From Micropterix aruncella (taxonomy: Eukaryota; Arthropoda; Insecta; Lepidoptera; Micropterigidae): a stretch of DNA of 64,000 nt. Shown here piece after piece: positions 1 to 11,779 of the stretch. The stretch is from positions 2,011,001 to 2,075,000 of the forward strand of contig OX155952.1 in NCBI GenBank assembly GCA_944548615.1. The letters run 5' to 3'. The translations under genes and the position numbers were made by a program. Numbering within the stretch: the stretch's first letter is position 1; every line of letters begins with the position of its first letter. Below the pieces are notes generated by a model. It did not search any database, was not told where the DNA came from, and worked only from the letters and a program-made list of their open reading frames with translations.

Positions 1-540
1 GATTATACTTGATTCACTTCGACTTTGAGTTTTTTTAATATATTCTAGCAGAAGATACACTGTGCGACGTGTCGCACAACACGGAGGTCGGCACTGACTG
101 ACTACTCATTCACACCTTTTATACCGTTGGCCATCCGTTGTCCGCCGCCAACCGGATGTCATTCAAAGGCCCACTCACTTCCTACTATTCATCAGCAGAT
201 ATATCTATTGATATAAAATTATTATGAGACTCGCAGCATTGACGTGAAAATTTTACCGAAATCGCGAATTCAAAATTACATTGATTATATAGCGTAATAT
301 TGCTCAAAGTCGTACTTCGATTTGGCAACCAGAATTTTTCTACGAAAAGCAAAGTATAGATGACACTCATAGTCCTAAAATATGATTACTCTTCTATTAT
401 TGTTTAATATGGCGTCTTTCGTAGTGTAATAGTATGGTAGCGCACTGCAGATAGCGCTCTAAACACGTCTATATGGTATAATAACATAATAACAAACGAA
501 TTTATAAATCATAGCTCTTAACAATTTAATATTATTTAGA
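1..540. other. AT-rich non-coding stretch
   Basis: No convincing coding sequence, RNA gene or element boundary is visible here. The short open frames on either strand lack family motifs and look like chance. Confidence 0.4.
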
Positions 541-570
541 TAAAAATGTCAATTTTTAATTTTGGTATAC

Positions 571-1207
571 AACAACTAACAACATTCAATTTATTCTAAT
601 TTCTTTCGAACCACACTCTTTTGGCGCAATTTTACATAAATTATTATTTTAGTATTTAAAATCATAACTATCGTGTACTCTGTACCTTTCTATTATCATT
701 GGTTATATTATATGGTATCACATAGCTCAACGTCATAGTACGTTGTGATAATTACGCATTTTAACGTTCATATAGACTAATACATGGCAATCTTTCTTTC
801 CGTATTATATCTGTGATGTAATCAGCCTAAATAAAAAAATGAGATAGATGACACTAATAGCTGAATGTTATTATTGTCATCAGTGGTTAAATTATTGGGT
901 TTTTGTAATCAATCAGTCGTTTATAAAAAAAAACCGACATTTATCAATGATGAATGTTTATTGAATAAGGATGAATATCATTTATCAATGATAGATGGCC
1001 TAATAAATTACTGTTAGTTGGCCGTCAATACCACCTGCTTTCGCCGGCGCAGAAGGGTTGTCAAAACGTACTATGACGTTGAGCTATCTAATACTGAGTA
1101 CACAATAGTTTTGATTTTAAATACTAAAATAAAAGTTTATGTGAAATTGCGCAAAAGAGTGTGTGGCTCGAAAGAAATTAGAAGAAACTGAATGTTGTTA
1201 GTTGTTG
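571..1207. repeat. Long inverted repeat (arms about 571-750 and 1065-1207)
   Basis: The left arm (CAACAACTAACAACATTC, then a TTTCTTTCGA stretch and a TAGTATTTAAAATC stretch) recurs reverse-complemented on the right, ending in GAATGTTGTTAGTTGTTG. The right arm is continuous with a dispersed repeat also seen near 5103-5285 and, reversed, near 59640-59770 (shared signals: GGGTTTTTGTAATCAATCAG, an acceptor-like GAAGGGTTG and ACGTACTA). This is either two oppositely oriented copies of one family or a decayed terminal-inverted-repeat element. No target duplication could be fixed. Confidence 0.6.
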
Positions 1208-1329
1208 TTGACCAATTTTATTATACACTAAGGTATACAACAATGTGGGCTTGTAGGTACCTAGCAGCAATATCTGCAGTCCATACCGCCTGGTTTATTG
1301 TGACTCTGGTTGACGCCGGTAGTAAAAAC

Positions 1330-1610
1330 ATGTTTTTTTTTATTTTAGTTTTGTGGAAAATAGTATAAAACGCTCTGAGCACGATGCGCCATCTAGCGGT
1401 TGGTAACATATCGCTAATATTGATTATTAGCAATATTCTACCTACCGTTAGATGGTGCAGCATGCTCAAACGTTTGTCAAACTTTTATTTACCAGTCAAA
1501 TTATTTTTTTTTAAATGTTTTTTTTTTCCAAAACTTGTCTTTTTGCTCGTACTGAGTCAATCCTCGAAGGATGCCAGGTAATTGAAACCCACCCTGAATA
1601 CTCTATAGCA
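1330..1610. repeat. Decayed MITE relic with CCATCTAGCGG palindrome
   Basis: A palindromic core at about 1387-1457 pairs GCGCCATCTAGCGGTTGGTA with TACCTACCGTTAGATGGTGC. It is followed by a poly-T tract and an end of the form CGTACTGA...ACCCACCCTG. The same core and end recur at 6118-6502 and 33370-33720, so this is a relic of that TA-flanked foldback family. Confidence 0.5.
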
Positions 1611-2320
1611 GAATCATTTGTAATAATTCCGTCACCCTCGTGGGAAGAGCCTTTCGCCTGGCACTGGGCCATAAATAAACACTGTTTAGAAGGTATTTTC
1701 TTTAATTTTATTTTATTGTTGTTAAGGAAACAAACAGCTTTTACAAAACATTGGGTACAAAATTATTAAGTTTCAAAGATAATGCTAATAACATGTTTCC
1801 ACTTAAATATTAATAATTTAAAAACTTAACAGTTTTCTATGAATAATACACTCACATGAAAGGAGGTGGAAATTGGGAAGGGGGGGGGGGGGGGTCATAC
1901 AATTTTATGTGAATACACGTTCTATAATGTATACATATTATTGTCATACATATTATTTAAATATATTCTTAAATACATATTATTAATATAGTATGGCAAA
2001 TACAAATACATATTACTAATATAGTATATGGCAAAACGATAGTAATATCTATTTTTCAAAGCTATGATCCATCGCGGGCGTCCGCCATTGACGTTCGCAT
2101 CGGCGTATTACACCGTGGTCCAAAATAACGTCAACAAAAGTAAAAACCAAAAAAAAACAGTTGCCATGACGTTTAATTTCATTTATTTTTAAACAATTAA
2201 AATAATTGATTTTCGTTATGTCTTCGCAACGAGGTTAAACAAAAGCTTTGATGAGGCGGAAAAAAGTCAGTGTGGCAGTTCACATTCTCGGCGTCAGGCG
2301 TCAGTTAGTTTTGTCCACTA
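1611..2320. other. Non-coding stretch with poly-G tract
   Basis: It holds a run of about 16 G at 1879-1894 and AT-rich sequence. From about 2075 the sequence is richer in CpG and TGACG motifs, and an arthropod initiator-like TCAGTT lies at 2301-2306. No protein family can be recognised. Confidence 0.3.
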
Positions 2321-2324
2321 TTAA

Positions 2325-2946
2325 CCCATATATACCCAGTGATTCGAAAACGAAACAAGAAGAAGCGTTTTTGTAAAAGCATCGGAAATCCTTGGTGAGC
2401 TCAGTAAAATCCAAAAAACTGCCATCTATTGCAAGAGTACGGAACTATCTCCTATCAGCAACGAAGTTTTAGCAGAATTGACACTTTTGATTGAAACAGT
2501 AAGCAGTGCCAGTTGTGTCGTGTTCGCATCGAGCAAAAATCATGTCGTCTCTCGAAAAAAGTAAGTCATTATTCAGTTGAGTAAAGCTTTGTACAAGTAT
2601 CATAGTTTGTAGTAAATTGGGTAAATTATGGACTTTTCATGTTTTAAGAATTATTTGATTGTAGATAGAAGTAGTAGATCCCACGTGAAAATAATAATAA
2701 ATATTAAATAAACTCATTATAACGTTTTTGTTTGAATTACCTGCATATAACGAATGTAGGATATTTGCCCATTGTTTCGTTTTCGAACACCTCTAAAATA
2801 CCTAGTTAACAAAAAATATATACTAAAACTAGTCAATACCTAACTGGCCTATCAATACTAACACTATGTTATAAAGAACTATCAACATAAACCTATCTGA
2901 AAATAACCAAAATCGAAATCCCAAAATAGTATCGGGCATATATGGG
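2325..2946. mobile_element. piggyBac-type non-autonomous element flanked by TTAA
   Basis: The element is bounded by TTAA at 2321-2324 and 2947-2950. Its ends are inverted repeats: CCCATATATACCC on the left and GGGCATATATGGG on the right, the two differing at one base. A second inverted pair sits inside (TTCGAAAACGAAACAA near 2341-2358 and its complement near 2773-2790), as piggyBac elements often have. TTAA duplication and ends starting CCC are the diagnostic piggyBac features. At 622 bp it is too short to encode a transposase, but it holds a start-codon exon candidate (ATGTCGTCTCTCGAAAAAA followed by GTAAGTC, about 2542-2560). Confidence 0.7.
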
Positions 2947-3008
2947 TTAAGGGCTGGTCAACTATTAGACTGGTTTAAAAGGCCATGCTTTTCATGTTTT
3001 ATATTTAA

Positions 3009-3481
3009 CCCTTGACTACACTCGCGGTTTTGGCACACGTATGTCAACTAGTGGGGTTGTTTTGTACCCCTTTTCTTTTTTAGGAAAATTTTAATATAAA
3101 TGAGAAATTATATATATTTCTTATTTTAGCATAGGAATAAAACGCTATTTGAGAATCGAATAACTGTAAAACATAACAAAACTTATATAAATTTTTAACA
3201 AAGACAACCGGAAATACTACCTTTTTCAAATAAAGTAAGTTAAGCTAAGAAAATATGTAGGTACTTTCATACAACCTTTAATCATGTTTAAATGTTTTTG
3301 CACTAGAAATAATAGTCGTTTCATAAAATAAATGATAAAATTAAGCCTAATTTTAGAAACACACTCTCTGGCGACACTGAGATTACATGGACGCGCAACA
3401 CCGACACCCGCGCGACTACAGAATTAGAGTGTGAAATAGATCTCGTGGGGTACGTTTGTACCCCGCGAGTGTAGTCAAGGG
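3009..3481. mobile_element. Second piggyBac-type MITE flanked by TTAA
   Basis: TTAA lies at 3005-3008 and 3482-3485. The ends are perfect inverted repeats over CCCTTGACTACACTCGCGG (left) and its complement (right), and a GGGGT/ACCCC pair continues the stem. The 473-bp size and lack of any open frame make it a non-autonomous piggyBac-like element. Its terminal sequence differs from that of the neighbour at 2325-2946, so it belongs to a different family. Confidence 0.8.
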
Positions 3482-3574
3482 TTAACTCAAAGTTGAAATC
3501 TGATCATAAATCTTTTATATCAGTTTGATTAACGTAATATTAAAAAAAGATATTAGGATACAAAAAAAGTAATA

Positions 3575-3690
3575 AATGGGTCTTCCGTGTAAAAAAAATG
3601 TCTGGTATATTGTAAACAAGTATTGTCATTACGAATCTAATGAAAAAAAACAACGATTTTTAACCTAATTTTTGAACAATAACCCAAAGG
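3575..3690 (+). repeat. Dispersed repeat copy (pair with 49455-49580)
   Basis: The segment containing ATGTCTGGTATATTGTAAAC and ending AATAACCCAAAG recurs in the same orientation near 49455-49580 with scattered substitutions. Class unknown. Confidence 0.6.
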
Positions 3691-4038
3691 TAGGGCGATT
3701 AATATAACTTATAATGTATTAAAGTAGCATTTTCTACATATACATATTCTAGTAGCATTTTTTGTTAACTTTGACTCTATCAAGTATAGGAAATTATATC
3801 ATTATTTTATTATTAATAAATAATTTTAAAAAATCAAAACCAAAGAATTATATTTCGAGGACCAATCAGCATTCTCGCCCAGAAAGAGTTGCATTTCAAT
3901 TATTTATATAATATTGAAAGCCAATTCCCAAATTATAAAATTATACATAGCTACAAGAGTTTATAATAAATTAAGCAGTGACATATAAACCAGCCCCAAT
4001 TGTCATTTGTTTAAAAGCAAAATAAATAAATGGCTGTT

Positions 4039-4430
4039 GCAAGAAGAGCGTTTATCTATCCATGCCATGATCGATGTAGTAGAATAAGTTGAAGTTGACT
4101 TAACATAATATATTGTGTTTATATGTATGTATGTGTGTATATGTGTATTCTAATGTATTTAGTATTTCTATTTCCTATATAATATTGTAATTTTTTATTA
4201 AAATTTTAATATTATATATATTTTTTAATTATTATTATTATTGTGTTTGGTTGGTTCATCGACCCTCACTTTAAATGTAAAAATATAAATTGCTTGCCCT
4301 GGAACCGGTATATCCCAGTTGGGCAGCACTAGCCAGTGAATGAAAGAGGAAAGTTTTTGCCATTTGTTTTAATATTATAATTATTGTAAATGGTTAATTT
4401 GATAATTCCAATAAAATAAATTTAAAAAAT
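4039..4430 (+). mobile_element. LINE 3'-end fragment
   Basis: This segment shares its start (GCAAGAAGAGCGTTTATCTA), middle (GTTGGTTCATCGAC) and end (CCCAGTTGGGCAGCACTAGC, then AATAAAATAAA) with 53443-53933. The A-rich tail and the GGGCAGCAC...AGTGAATGAAAGAGG signature fit the 3' untranslated end of a non-LTR retrotransposon. No open frame remains. Confidence 0.5.
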
Positions 4431-5102
4431 ACGTAAAAATGCTCGCCAACGTCATTTTGGGCTACCCAGTATTACCAGATAGCGCACGATTTAAAACAGC
4501 GTGTGTGTATTCAAAGTGTGTAATTTAATGGGCTTTGTCAGTAAAGTCAGTTATAAAACCTACGCTATTACAGTTTAGAAGAGCGTTGCCCTCTCTCAAC
4601 CTGACACGCACCTTTCTAATGCATGGCTCATCTGTCATTCGCAGCCGCCCGTTCTACATATAATATACAGGGTTACTTTTTATTAGCGAGCACCCATCTA
4701 ACGACTGATTCTGTTTCAGTGGCTGATTCAGTGGTGGCAACTAAAATTTGCTGTAGGCAACCCCACGCGAACCGTCAAATTTTTGTGTTGGATTGCGAGG
4801 TTATTATTATTTTTGTTGTTTTGTCCATTAACCCTTAACCACCTAGCATACGTCTCACAGACCCTGACGAATATTTAGGCGTGAATATTATTGCGTCCGA
4901 GCTTTGTAAAAACGTGTTCGTTCATGTACCTTTTCCTCCCGCCCCTCAGTGACGTGAGCGCGTTTTTTTGCTAAAATCATAAAATTTAAAATATCTTTGA
5001 AACAGTTCACTTCTGGACATAACAACGTACCGTTGAATCGACTACAATTTACCTCTTCTACACCCCCTTTCAAGGTCCGCCACTAATTACCAATCTCCTA
5101 TA

Positions 5103-5285
5103 TTATTGGGTTTTTATAATCAATCAGTCCTTTATTAAAAATACCATTAATTATCGATGTTATTATAGATGGCCAAATAAATTGCTGTTAGTTTCGCCGT
5201 ACAATGCTATTAGCACCACCTGCATGTCACATGCGCCGAAGGGTTGCCAAACGTACTACGACATTAAGCAATCAAATACCACGTA
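5103..5285 (+). repeat. Dispersed repeat copy (family of 890-1100 and 59640-59770)
   Basis: The stretch from GGGTTTTTATAATCAATCAG to AATACC matches about 895-1100 and, reversed, 59640-59770. It appears to be a middle-repetitive element of unknown class. Confidence 0.5.
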
Positions 5286-6117
5286 TAATTAATGGTATCC
5301 CTAACATCTGCATTAAAGGATAGGTACTCGCAGAAGAAAAAACATTCTCAAGATTGCTCGATCCGACCGTATCCGGATGATGACAGTTTTGGAAAATGTT
5401 GTCATGATCCATTTTTAATTCGAAAATATCTTGCCCTACAGCCACGATTCGCCGGTCAGACTTTGTTCAACAAATCTTCCAATGTCGTTAATGTAACAGA
5501 AAACACATTAAAGAGACTTCAAAAGATGCTATACATAGAGTCGAATCAGTTTTTTGACAAACGAACACTAATTCCAAATAAAGATATAATAAATATAATA
5601 AAGGGTTAGGATACGGTGAGACATCAAATTACACATTTTCCCCGTATCGTTTGTCATTTTTCCCACGGTCTCTTCGTCCAAAAGTAATAAGGTTATGTCG
5701 TGGGAAATAGGACGACTATGTATGAAAACGAAACCGCACACACACGCACACATGCACGGAGATCTAGGTGCGCGTGAACACGTGTATACATTTCAAACAA
5801 TATGATCACCCCAAAATTTCGTTCGCCTCGGGCAACAATGAGTAACAATGAAATGAATACGGGGTACGCGCAACGCTATTGTAGACACAAGCCGTGAAGC
5901 ATCTGAAATTGAGAACATGATATAATCTATAGATAGATAGTTATATACGTTATTGATAAGACAAGACAAGTTATAATGCAATTTCTACCATAACTACTAT
6001 AGGTCTACTTTAAAACTAGCCCAAGTATATTTGTATTTAAAACTAACTAATATCTTGGTTGTCTCTTGCTGTCCACGGTATTTTCAACATTCAGACCGTG
6101 AGTTTACCGCCTCGTTA
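5286..6117. other. Stretch without recognisable gene
   Basis: A 105-residue open frame on the plus strand (5292-5609) has no recognisable motif, signal peptide or repeat. Composition is AT-rich and nothing supports it as a gene. The rest is non-coding. Confidence 0.25.
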
Positions 6118-6119
6118 TA

Positions 6120-6500
6120 CACCGCGAGTATTTTATTAGCGGTATCCTTGAAGTGGGTAAATCAGTACGAGCACGTAAGCAACTTTTGATTAAAAAAATG
6201 TAAATAAAATATTAAATTTAAAATTTTTTTTTTTTTTTTTAATTGTAAAGTTGAACAATCTAACCTGTGCATAAAAGTGTGATAAGAATTGCGCGCTACG
6301 CCATCTAACAGTAGGTAAAATATGGCGGAATTGATGGCGCTGCGCATTCAGCAATTTTTATACTATTTTTCAAAAAAAATAAATTTACAAATTTATATAA
6401 CTTTTTTTTTCACTATTTTCCACTATTTTTTAAAAGTTGCCTCTTTGCTCCTACTGATTGACGCACTTCAGGGATACCGCTAATTTAAAAAATCACTCTG
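6120..6500. mobile_element. Tc1/mariner-type foldback MITE with TA duplication
   Basis: TA dinucleotides at 6118-6119 and 6501-6502 flank an element whose ends are long inverted repeats. The left end runs through TTATTAGCGGTATCC and the right end through GGATACCGCTAATTT. The inverted similarity covers about 80 bp, including AAGTGGGTAAATCAGTACGA on the left. The centre carries the CCATCTAACAGTAGGTAA core seen in related relics at 1330-1610 and 33370-33720. At 381 bp with no coding frame it is non-autonomous. Confidence 0.65.
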
Positions 6501-6804
6501 TATATATATTGGTTCTCTCATGGCAACGGTCATAGTCCATGCTCTGATCCGCATGTCATGTAAGTACCTACTTTTTGAGAGGTAGATGACTGAATAAAAA
6601 TATCACGAACCATCATGCCATAAGACGTCATCCAAATAAATTTCCCATATTTTGCAGGATTCTTACCTGTAACAAAAATAAAACAACATTAAAATTTGCA
6701 AAAAGAATTACATACGGGTAGATAAATATTTAATGAATTATAAAGTAGCTATAGTTAAAAAGGACAACAAAATATGCAGTCATAAATAGAATAAAAACGA
6801 ATTC

Positions 6805-6921
6805 ACCGCGTGAAGTTTGTAGCACCCGATGTTTCGGCGATGTTGCAACCGCCGTTGTCCAGGGTAGACTGTCTACCCCGGACAACGGCCGAAACGTCGG
6901 GTGCTACAAACTTCACGCGGT
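6805..6921. repeat. Near-perfect 117-bp palindrome (hairpin)
   Basis: The arm starting ACCGCGTGAAGTTTGTAGCA reappears exactly reverse-complemented at the right end, up to 34 bp with one mismatch. The pairing continues through CGTTGTCC/GGACAACG and GGTAGAC/GTCTACC to the centre, with one asymmetric internal loop of about 13 nt. Single arms of the same sequence occur near 7545-7600 and 59265-59305, so the palindrome is an inverted pair of a dispersed repeat end. Confidence 0.8.
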
Positions 6922-8441
6922 AAGCCCTTTTTTATCCTATTTATTATGTCAAACAACCGCAATAGTCTGTCTACTTAGGAAAAATGGTTACGGAAAATAT
7001 CCGCACACGATCCAATACAGACGTAACTCGAAAATCCGAGCAGATCGCGAGTGGGACACTAAACAAATTCGATATAAAAACGATCTTTTTCCAAAATTTA
7101 GCTCGATCTCTGAAGCCTGTAAAGGATGTAATACCACTGCTAACCTCCGGATGTGTATGAAATCGAGCTATGGATTACTTATAGCCTACGTTGTACAAAT
7201 GAAACGGCTCATAGCTACTCGACTGTTAAAAACGTTCCACGAGAAAAATCGGCGATCTGCTCACACTGGGTGCAGTTTCAAAATCCTATTGTGCTATCAA
7301 AGAAACAATTATTTTGCTTTCTGAAGCAATTGAACCCTAAACTTCAATAAAGATGACAATTTATCTACGACGTGGAACCCTTAAATGCCCATCGCTGAGA
7401 GCAAGGACGTAATACGGCATGACAGTTTAAAAATTCACGCGCACCGAACTCGCCGGCTGACCACCGTTATAATTTGCGTAGTAACAACAGCAGTCTGTCG
7501 CCTACCCGCAGAACAACGGATGGCGATTGACAGCTTTTCTGGACGACGGCGGTTGCAACATCGCCGAAAGATCGGAAGCTACAAATTTTAGGCGGTAAAT
7601 TCGTTTTATCTTATTTATAACGTCAATTGCTCGATAGTCTTCAATTTCATATCGGATTCGCGAATGTGTCATTCATGAGCATGGCTTAGGATAATAGCTG
7701 GCTGTGTGTACTCTGACAATTTTAACCTTCGATATAATTTATCGCCGGAGAATTCGAGAAATGTGGAGTAGTGTAACAATGAAGTCCACTTAGATACGAA
7801 CCCGGAAAAATCGCATTCCTATAGAATACATTGCATTACATTACACCGCAGATAAAAATAAATGAGTAAGTACGTAAATACTTATTATAATGCGATAAGT
7901 TATCATTTTGTTTGTTTTACAAAGCAGTCAATGAATTGTCGCCCGGAGCGATACGGATTCACCGGCGAAAAGCAATATTATATCACTTTCAACGAGATTG
8001 CAGGGCCGATCACGAACATCACGCGTGCAGTCAAGAAACGTAAGAAAACATGCTGGCTTCAACGGCAGATAATATAGCTGATATAAAAGATTATCCTGCC
8101 CACAAAGAAATGAAAAAGTACCAATACCAAGCCACAAAAAAGTATCCGGACATTTCACTATTTGCATTGCATTTATCGTATTAGCATTTAACACTTTCTT
8201 AAAATTGCTCGGTTACTTATACTGGTCGATAAACTCGACGAGGGAGGACTGTTAGTAAAAACTAACAGTAACCAGCGTTGTTGAATAAATAGCTAACAGA
8301 CATTTTATTTCTTATTATTATTATTTCTATAACTTTATATATCTAATTTGTATATTAATATATCTAACATATATATTCTAACTAACTAACGTTATCGTGA
8401 AATATTTTATACTTATAATAATTATCCCATATCTTCTTCTT
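6922..8441. other. Repeat remnants, no gene recognised
   Basis: A copy of the palindrome-arm family lies at about 7545-7625 (GGTTGCAACATCGCCGAAAG onward). Short open frames at 7153-7350, 7385-7591 and 7862-8077 show no family motif. A small hairpin (CTGTTAGT...ACTAACAG) sits near 8248-8270. Confidence 0.3.
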
Positions 8442-9154
8442 TCTTATATATAAAAATGAATCGCCGTGCGTTAGTCTCGCAAGATCTCGAAAATGACTCG
8501 ACCGATTTGAATAATTATTTTTTTGTTTTGTTTGCCTTGATTCAGGGGTGGTTTACAAAAAAAAATATTAAGGAAAATTAAAAGAAACAGCTGAAAATCG
8601 AACACATCGAAATTGGTCATTTTGGGAAATGGGCCACTTTCAATAGATGGCGTTCGCGGCGATCCTATTGTTTGACAGCTGCGCAATTTATAACTGTTAT
8701 TCATTCCGTGCGATTGTGTAAAATTTTAAAAAGTCGAAAGTCGAAAAAGTCAAGAGCCGAAAAAGTCAAAAGAGTCAAAAGTGCGATTGTGTAAAATTTA
8801 AAAAAGTCGAAAGTCGAAAAAGTCAAGAGCCGAAAAAGTCAAAAGAGTCAAAAAAGTCGAAAAAGTCGAAAACGTCGAAAAAGTCGGAAAAGTCGAAAAA
8901 GTCCAAAAAGTCGAAAAATGCAAAAAAGTCGAAAAAGCATTTATATTTCATCATGTAAATGAAATACATTGAATTTATTTTAATTACAAACGACTTTCAT
9001 TTAATCGCCAAACGAAACTCAAACCGGACATGATTCGGCCATATTATAGATTTCGATGAATTGGATTTGGAAGGTTGATTAGGATCAATAAACGCTTATG
9101 AAAAGTTACAATCAAATCAATTTTAGGTGGTACGAAGTTCACCGGGTCATCTAG
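8442..9154 (+). mobile_element. Non-autonomous Helitron
   Basis: The 5' end reads TCTTATATATAAAAATGAAT, a Helitron-type TC start. The 3' end is CTAG (9151-9154) followed by T, preceded by the GC-rich hairpin-like GGTGGTACGAAGTTCACC typical of Helitron 3' termini. No terminal inverted repeat or target duplication is expected or seen. At 713 bp it has no Rep/helicase. An internal AAAAGTCG-type minisatellite lies at 8727-8937. The exact 5' base is inferred by family resemblance. Confidence 0.65.
8727..8937 (+). repeat. AAAAGTCG-type minisatellite within the Helitron
   Basis: Units of 8-9 bp (GTCGAAAAA, GTCAAAAGA, GTCCAAAAA and variants) repeat about 20 times. A larger unit beginning GTGCGATTGTGTAAAATTT occurs twice (about 8709 and 8781), showing higher-order duplication. 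Confidence 0.85.
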
Positions 9155-10375
9155 TACCATAACAAAATTGCCCATTATTGCAGCAGCCTCATATATGAAC
9201 CCAACAGATAAACACAGCACAAATATCAACTAATACTGGCTCTACCTAGTATAGTTTTAAAATCCCGTCGAAACCGCACTTTTTGTACATTTCCAAAGCT
9301 TTAAAATCTGTAATGTCATGTACGACTAACTAATTATACGGAAATTAATTATGTAAAATAAGGAATAAATAAATAAAATAATAAAAATACTTGGTTATAT
9401 AATGAAATAATTATTATTGCCTAAAATATTATTTAACGGAAATAAAGGCCGTTATAATGAATGATTGCTGGTAGAATATAAAGAAGAACAAGGCATCTAT
9501 ATATAAGGTAGAAAAATCAACAATAAGATCATTTGTATGAGGAAGCTAGGAACAGCAAATATCTTTTTAAACAGCATGGAAATGTCACTTTTAAGGCTCA
9601 GTGATAGACAAAAGGCTCACCCCACGAGTACGATGAAGGAAACAAACCGCTATATTTAATTATGGTTTATGTAGCGAAAAAAACAGTGATGAAATTGCTC
9701 AATATGTCTTTTTTCTGCGAGAATCATAATTATCGATATAGAGGTAAAACAAAAAGTCTCTCTTTAATATCAATGAGTTCCCTCTCTTCTCTATCAATTA
9801 TTCTATTTTAAATCAATGAGTTTGGGAACTCTATAAACAAATCGGAAACCTTTCGAAGTTCACAAGTTTCTTATTAAATTCGGCAAAATATGTATTGCTT
9901 GGTGCGTTTCCCTTTAGAGGATTCATCAACTAATTGATTTATTAATTGACAATGGATATGTTAGTTTGAAAATCGGAATTTGAAAATCATTATTTCTCTC
10001 TTTTTAGCGTATTTTTCATAAAACATAAAATATTTTAATTAAAACTTTAGTCACATGAATCTTAAGACCTATAATCTCATTTGTAGTTACATCATCTGTG
10101 ACTATTCCACTTATTTGATTATGGGATGTGATATTTAGAGCGGCATCCCTCTTTAAAGTGATACCTCACCTCAAACGCTCCGTTCCATTAAAGATTCTAT
10201 TCTGGATTATTTGGAAGAATTTTCTTACACTTATTACACTTATTACGTATTCTTACACTTATTACGTATTTGATAGTAATTTCTTCTTCCTCAGTAAAAT
10301 AACTACCTAGTTGAAAGTGTATAATTTTGTTTGCCTCACTATGTACGAGTATGTTTCTCGTACTTGCTGTACAGA
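9155..10375. other. AT-rich non-coding stretch
   Basis: No coding motif, RNA gene or element boundary could be supported. A short direct repeat (CTTACACTTATTACG) is present near 10225-10268. Confidence 0.35.
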
Positions 10376-10720
10376 ATGACACTCTCACGGTTCAACTCCT
10401 ATCCGGTAACCTCCTCGAAGAGGGACTAACCTGGAAGGGACATGCCACGCGGACAGGTGGGATTGGCTGTTCCAATCTAGGGGAACCACTCGGGCGATAC
10501 TGAGCGGTATGTGCATCCAGGGGCGTTTGCCAATCGCTTGTGCACTCCGGTGAAACCGGGGGAGTATGGAAACGTACGTTTCCTAAGCAGCGGGGGTTGC
10601 TATTGATCAGCCACCTTTAAAACGATCCGTTGGCCACCCGATCCCGTGTAATATTGGCGGGTAAAGGGCCCCACGGTCCGCGATAAATTCGAACTGAATT
10701 GCCGCTAATAAGTGATTTTC
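10376..10720 (+). repeat. GC-rich tRNA-like repeat, subfamily B, copy 1
   Basis: The copy begins with CACGGTTCAACTCC, a match to a Pol III B box (GGTTCRANYCC). It continues through CCTCCTCGAAGAGGGACTAA, GGAAACGTACGTTTCCTAAG and CCGCGATAAATTCGAACTGA, blocks shared with copies at 45450, 54560, 58535 and 63540. It lacks the tRNA-Ser-like tail of complete copies. Confidence 0.7.
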
Positions 10721-10839
10721 ATAGTAACTGTATCATTGTGACCGACTGCCTCGGTTGAACCGCCTCGGTCCGACCGCTTAGTACGAAGGGGCCCTTACAG
10801 AGCAGTATCGGAGAGGCCAATATCCAGCAGATTTCAGAG

Positions 10840-11230
10840 CACACGATTTTGATTTCACGTTACGGTTTTACTCTGGCTGTGAAAGGGATAATGCGCAAAC
10901 GGTGCATCGCCACTTTTGATGAATGGATTTTAAATTCATTATGGGGAGAATGCGTACGATCCCCTCATCCCGACCCAAGGCGAGGGCAAGACAATGCCCA
11001 AACCGGGGGCAGCCCGAGGGGCGCAGCGACCCCCGACCGGCTCCCGAGGCCGTCAGGTGCCCCCCGGCGGCGGTCGATGACCCCGACAGCTGTCTCCCCA
11101 ATGGATGCCTTCAATGCTTTATCTCATAACCCAATTCTAACCCAAATACCATCCCGGATTATATTCATTATAACAAGTAAATATATTAAAAATAATGAAA
11201 AACCCGACCGCCGTTACAGAAAGTGAAGTT
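10840..11230. other. GC-rich island with unrecognised open frames
   Basis: The stretch 10960-11100 is far richer in G, C and CpG than its surroundings and is open in several frames on both strands (for example 10849-11226 plus, 125 residues, Pro/Arg-rich). No domain is recognisable, and open frames are expected by chance at this composition. It could be a CpG-island promoter or an unclassified repeat. Confidence 0.2.
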
Positions 11231-11299
11231 ATTGTATTTATAATTATTTTTAAGATTTTTTTATGAAATATTCGTGGTCTATGTATTTATCCATGTAGA

Positions 11300-11625
11300 T
11301 ACATGTATATTACCGGAATGTACTCAATCAGACCTTTCATTTGACACTGAACACAATATTTGGACATTTAGACAACTACTTACTTGATATAAGAATAAAA
11401 TAAAATAAAAAATAATAAAAATAAAATATTTAGATAGTTGACACTGGGGATGACATAACGATTATAACAATACCCCAGACTTACCAATCGGTTTAAGTGT
11501 TTAGGAGTTATGGTGGAATAAAGAAACGGAAAACGTACATAGATGAACCATGAACGTATTACACTCCTTTTTTAGTTGGGCAGCCTGGGCAGCCGTGTCC
11601 GTGTAAAAAGAACCGAATCTTATAT
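11300..11625 (+). repeat. Dispersed repeat family C, long copy
   Basis: This copy contains GTACTCAATCAGACCTTTCA, GGACATTTAGACAACTA and, at its end, ATGAACGTATTACACTCC plus GTGTAAAAAGAACCG. Reverse-oriented copies are at 45230-45470 and 36580-36690, and a partial direct copy is at 12835-12960. No coding frame. Class unknown. Confidence 0.6.
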
Positions 11626-11779
11626 TATATTTTAGTTCATGGTGTTTTTAAAATCATATCAGTTGACCATGAATCATTGGACCATGACCACAAATAATTT
11701 AATTCAATTTATACTAATCCGAATTTGAATGGGCATAGTTATAAAAGTGTAGATAAACATTGAGTCAGTTATAGGCGTT

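Noticed and set aside
4807..4860. Another piggyBac element starting TTAACCCTTAACC
   Set aside because: No matching inverted end with TTAA was found downstream.
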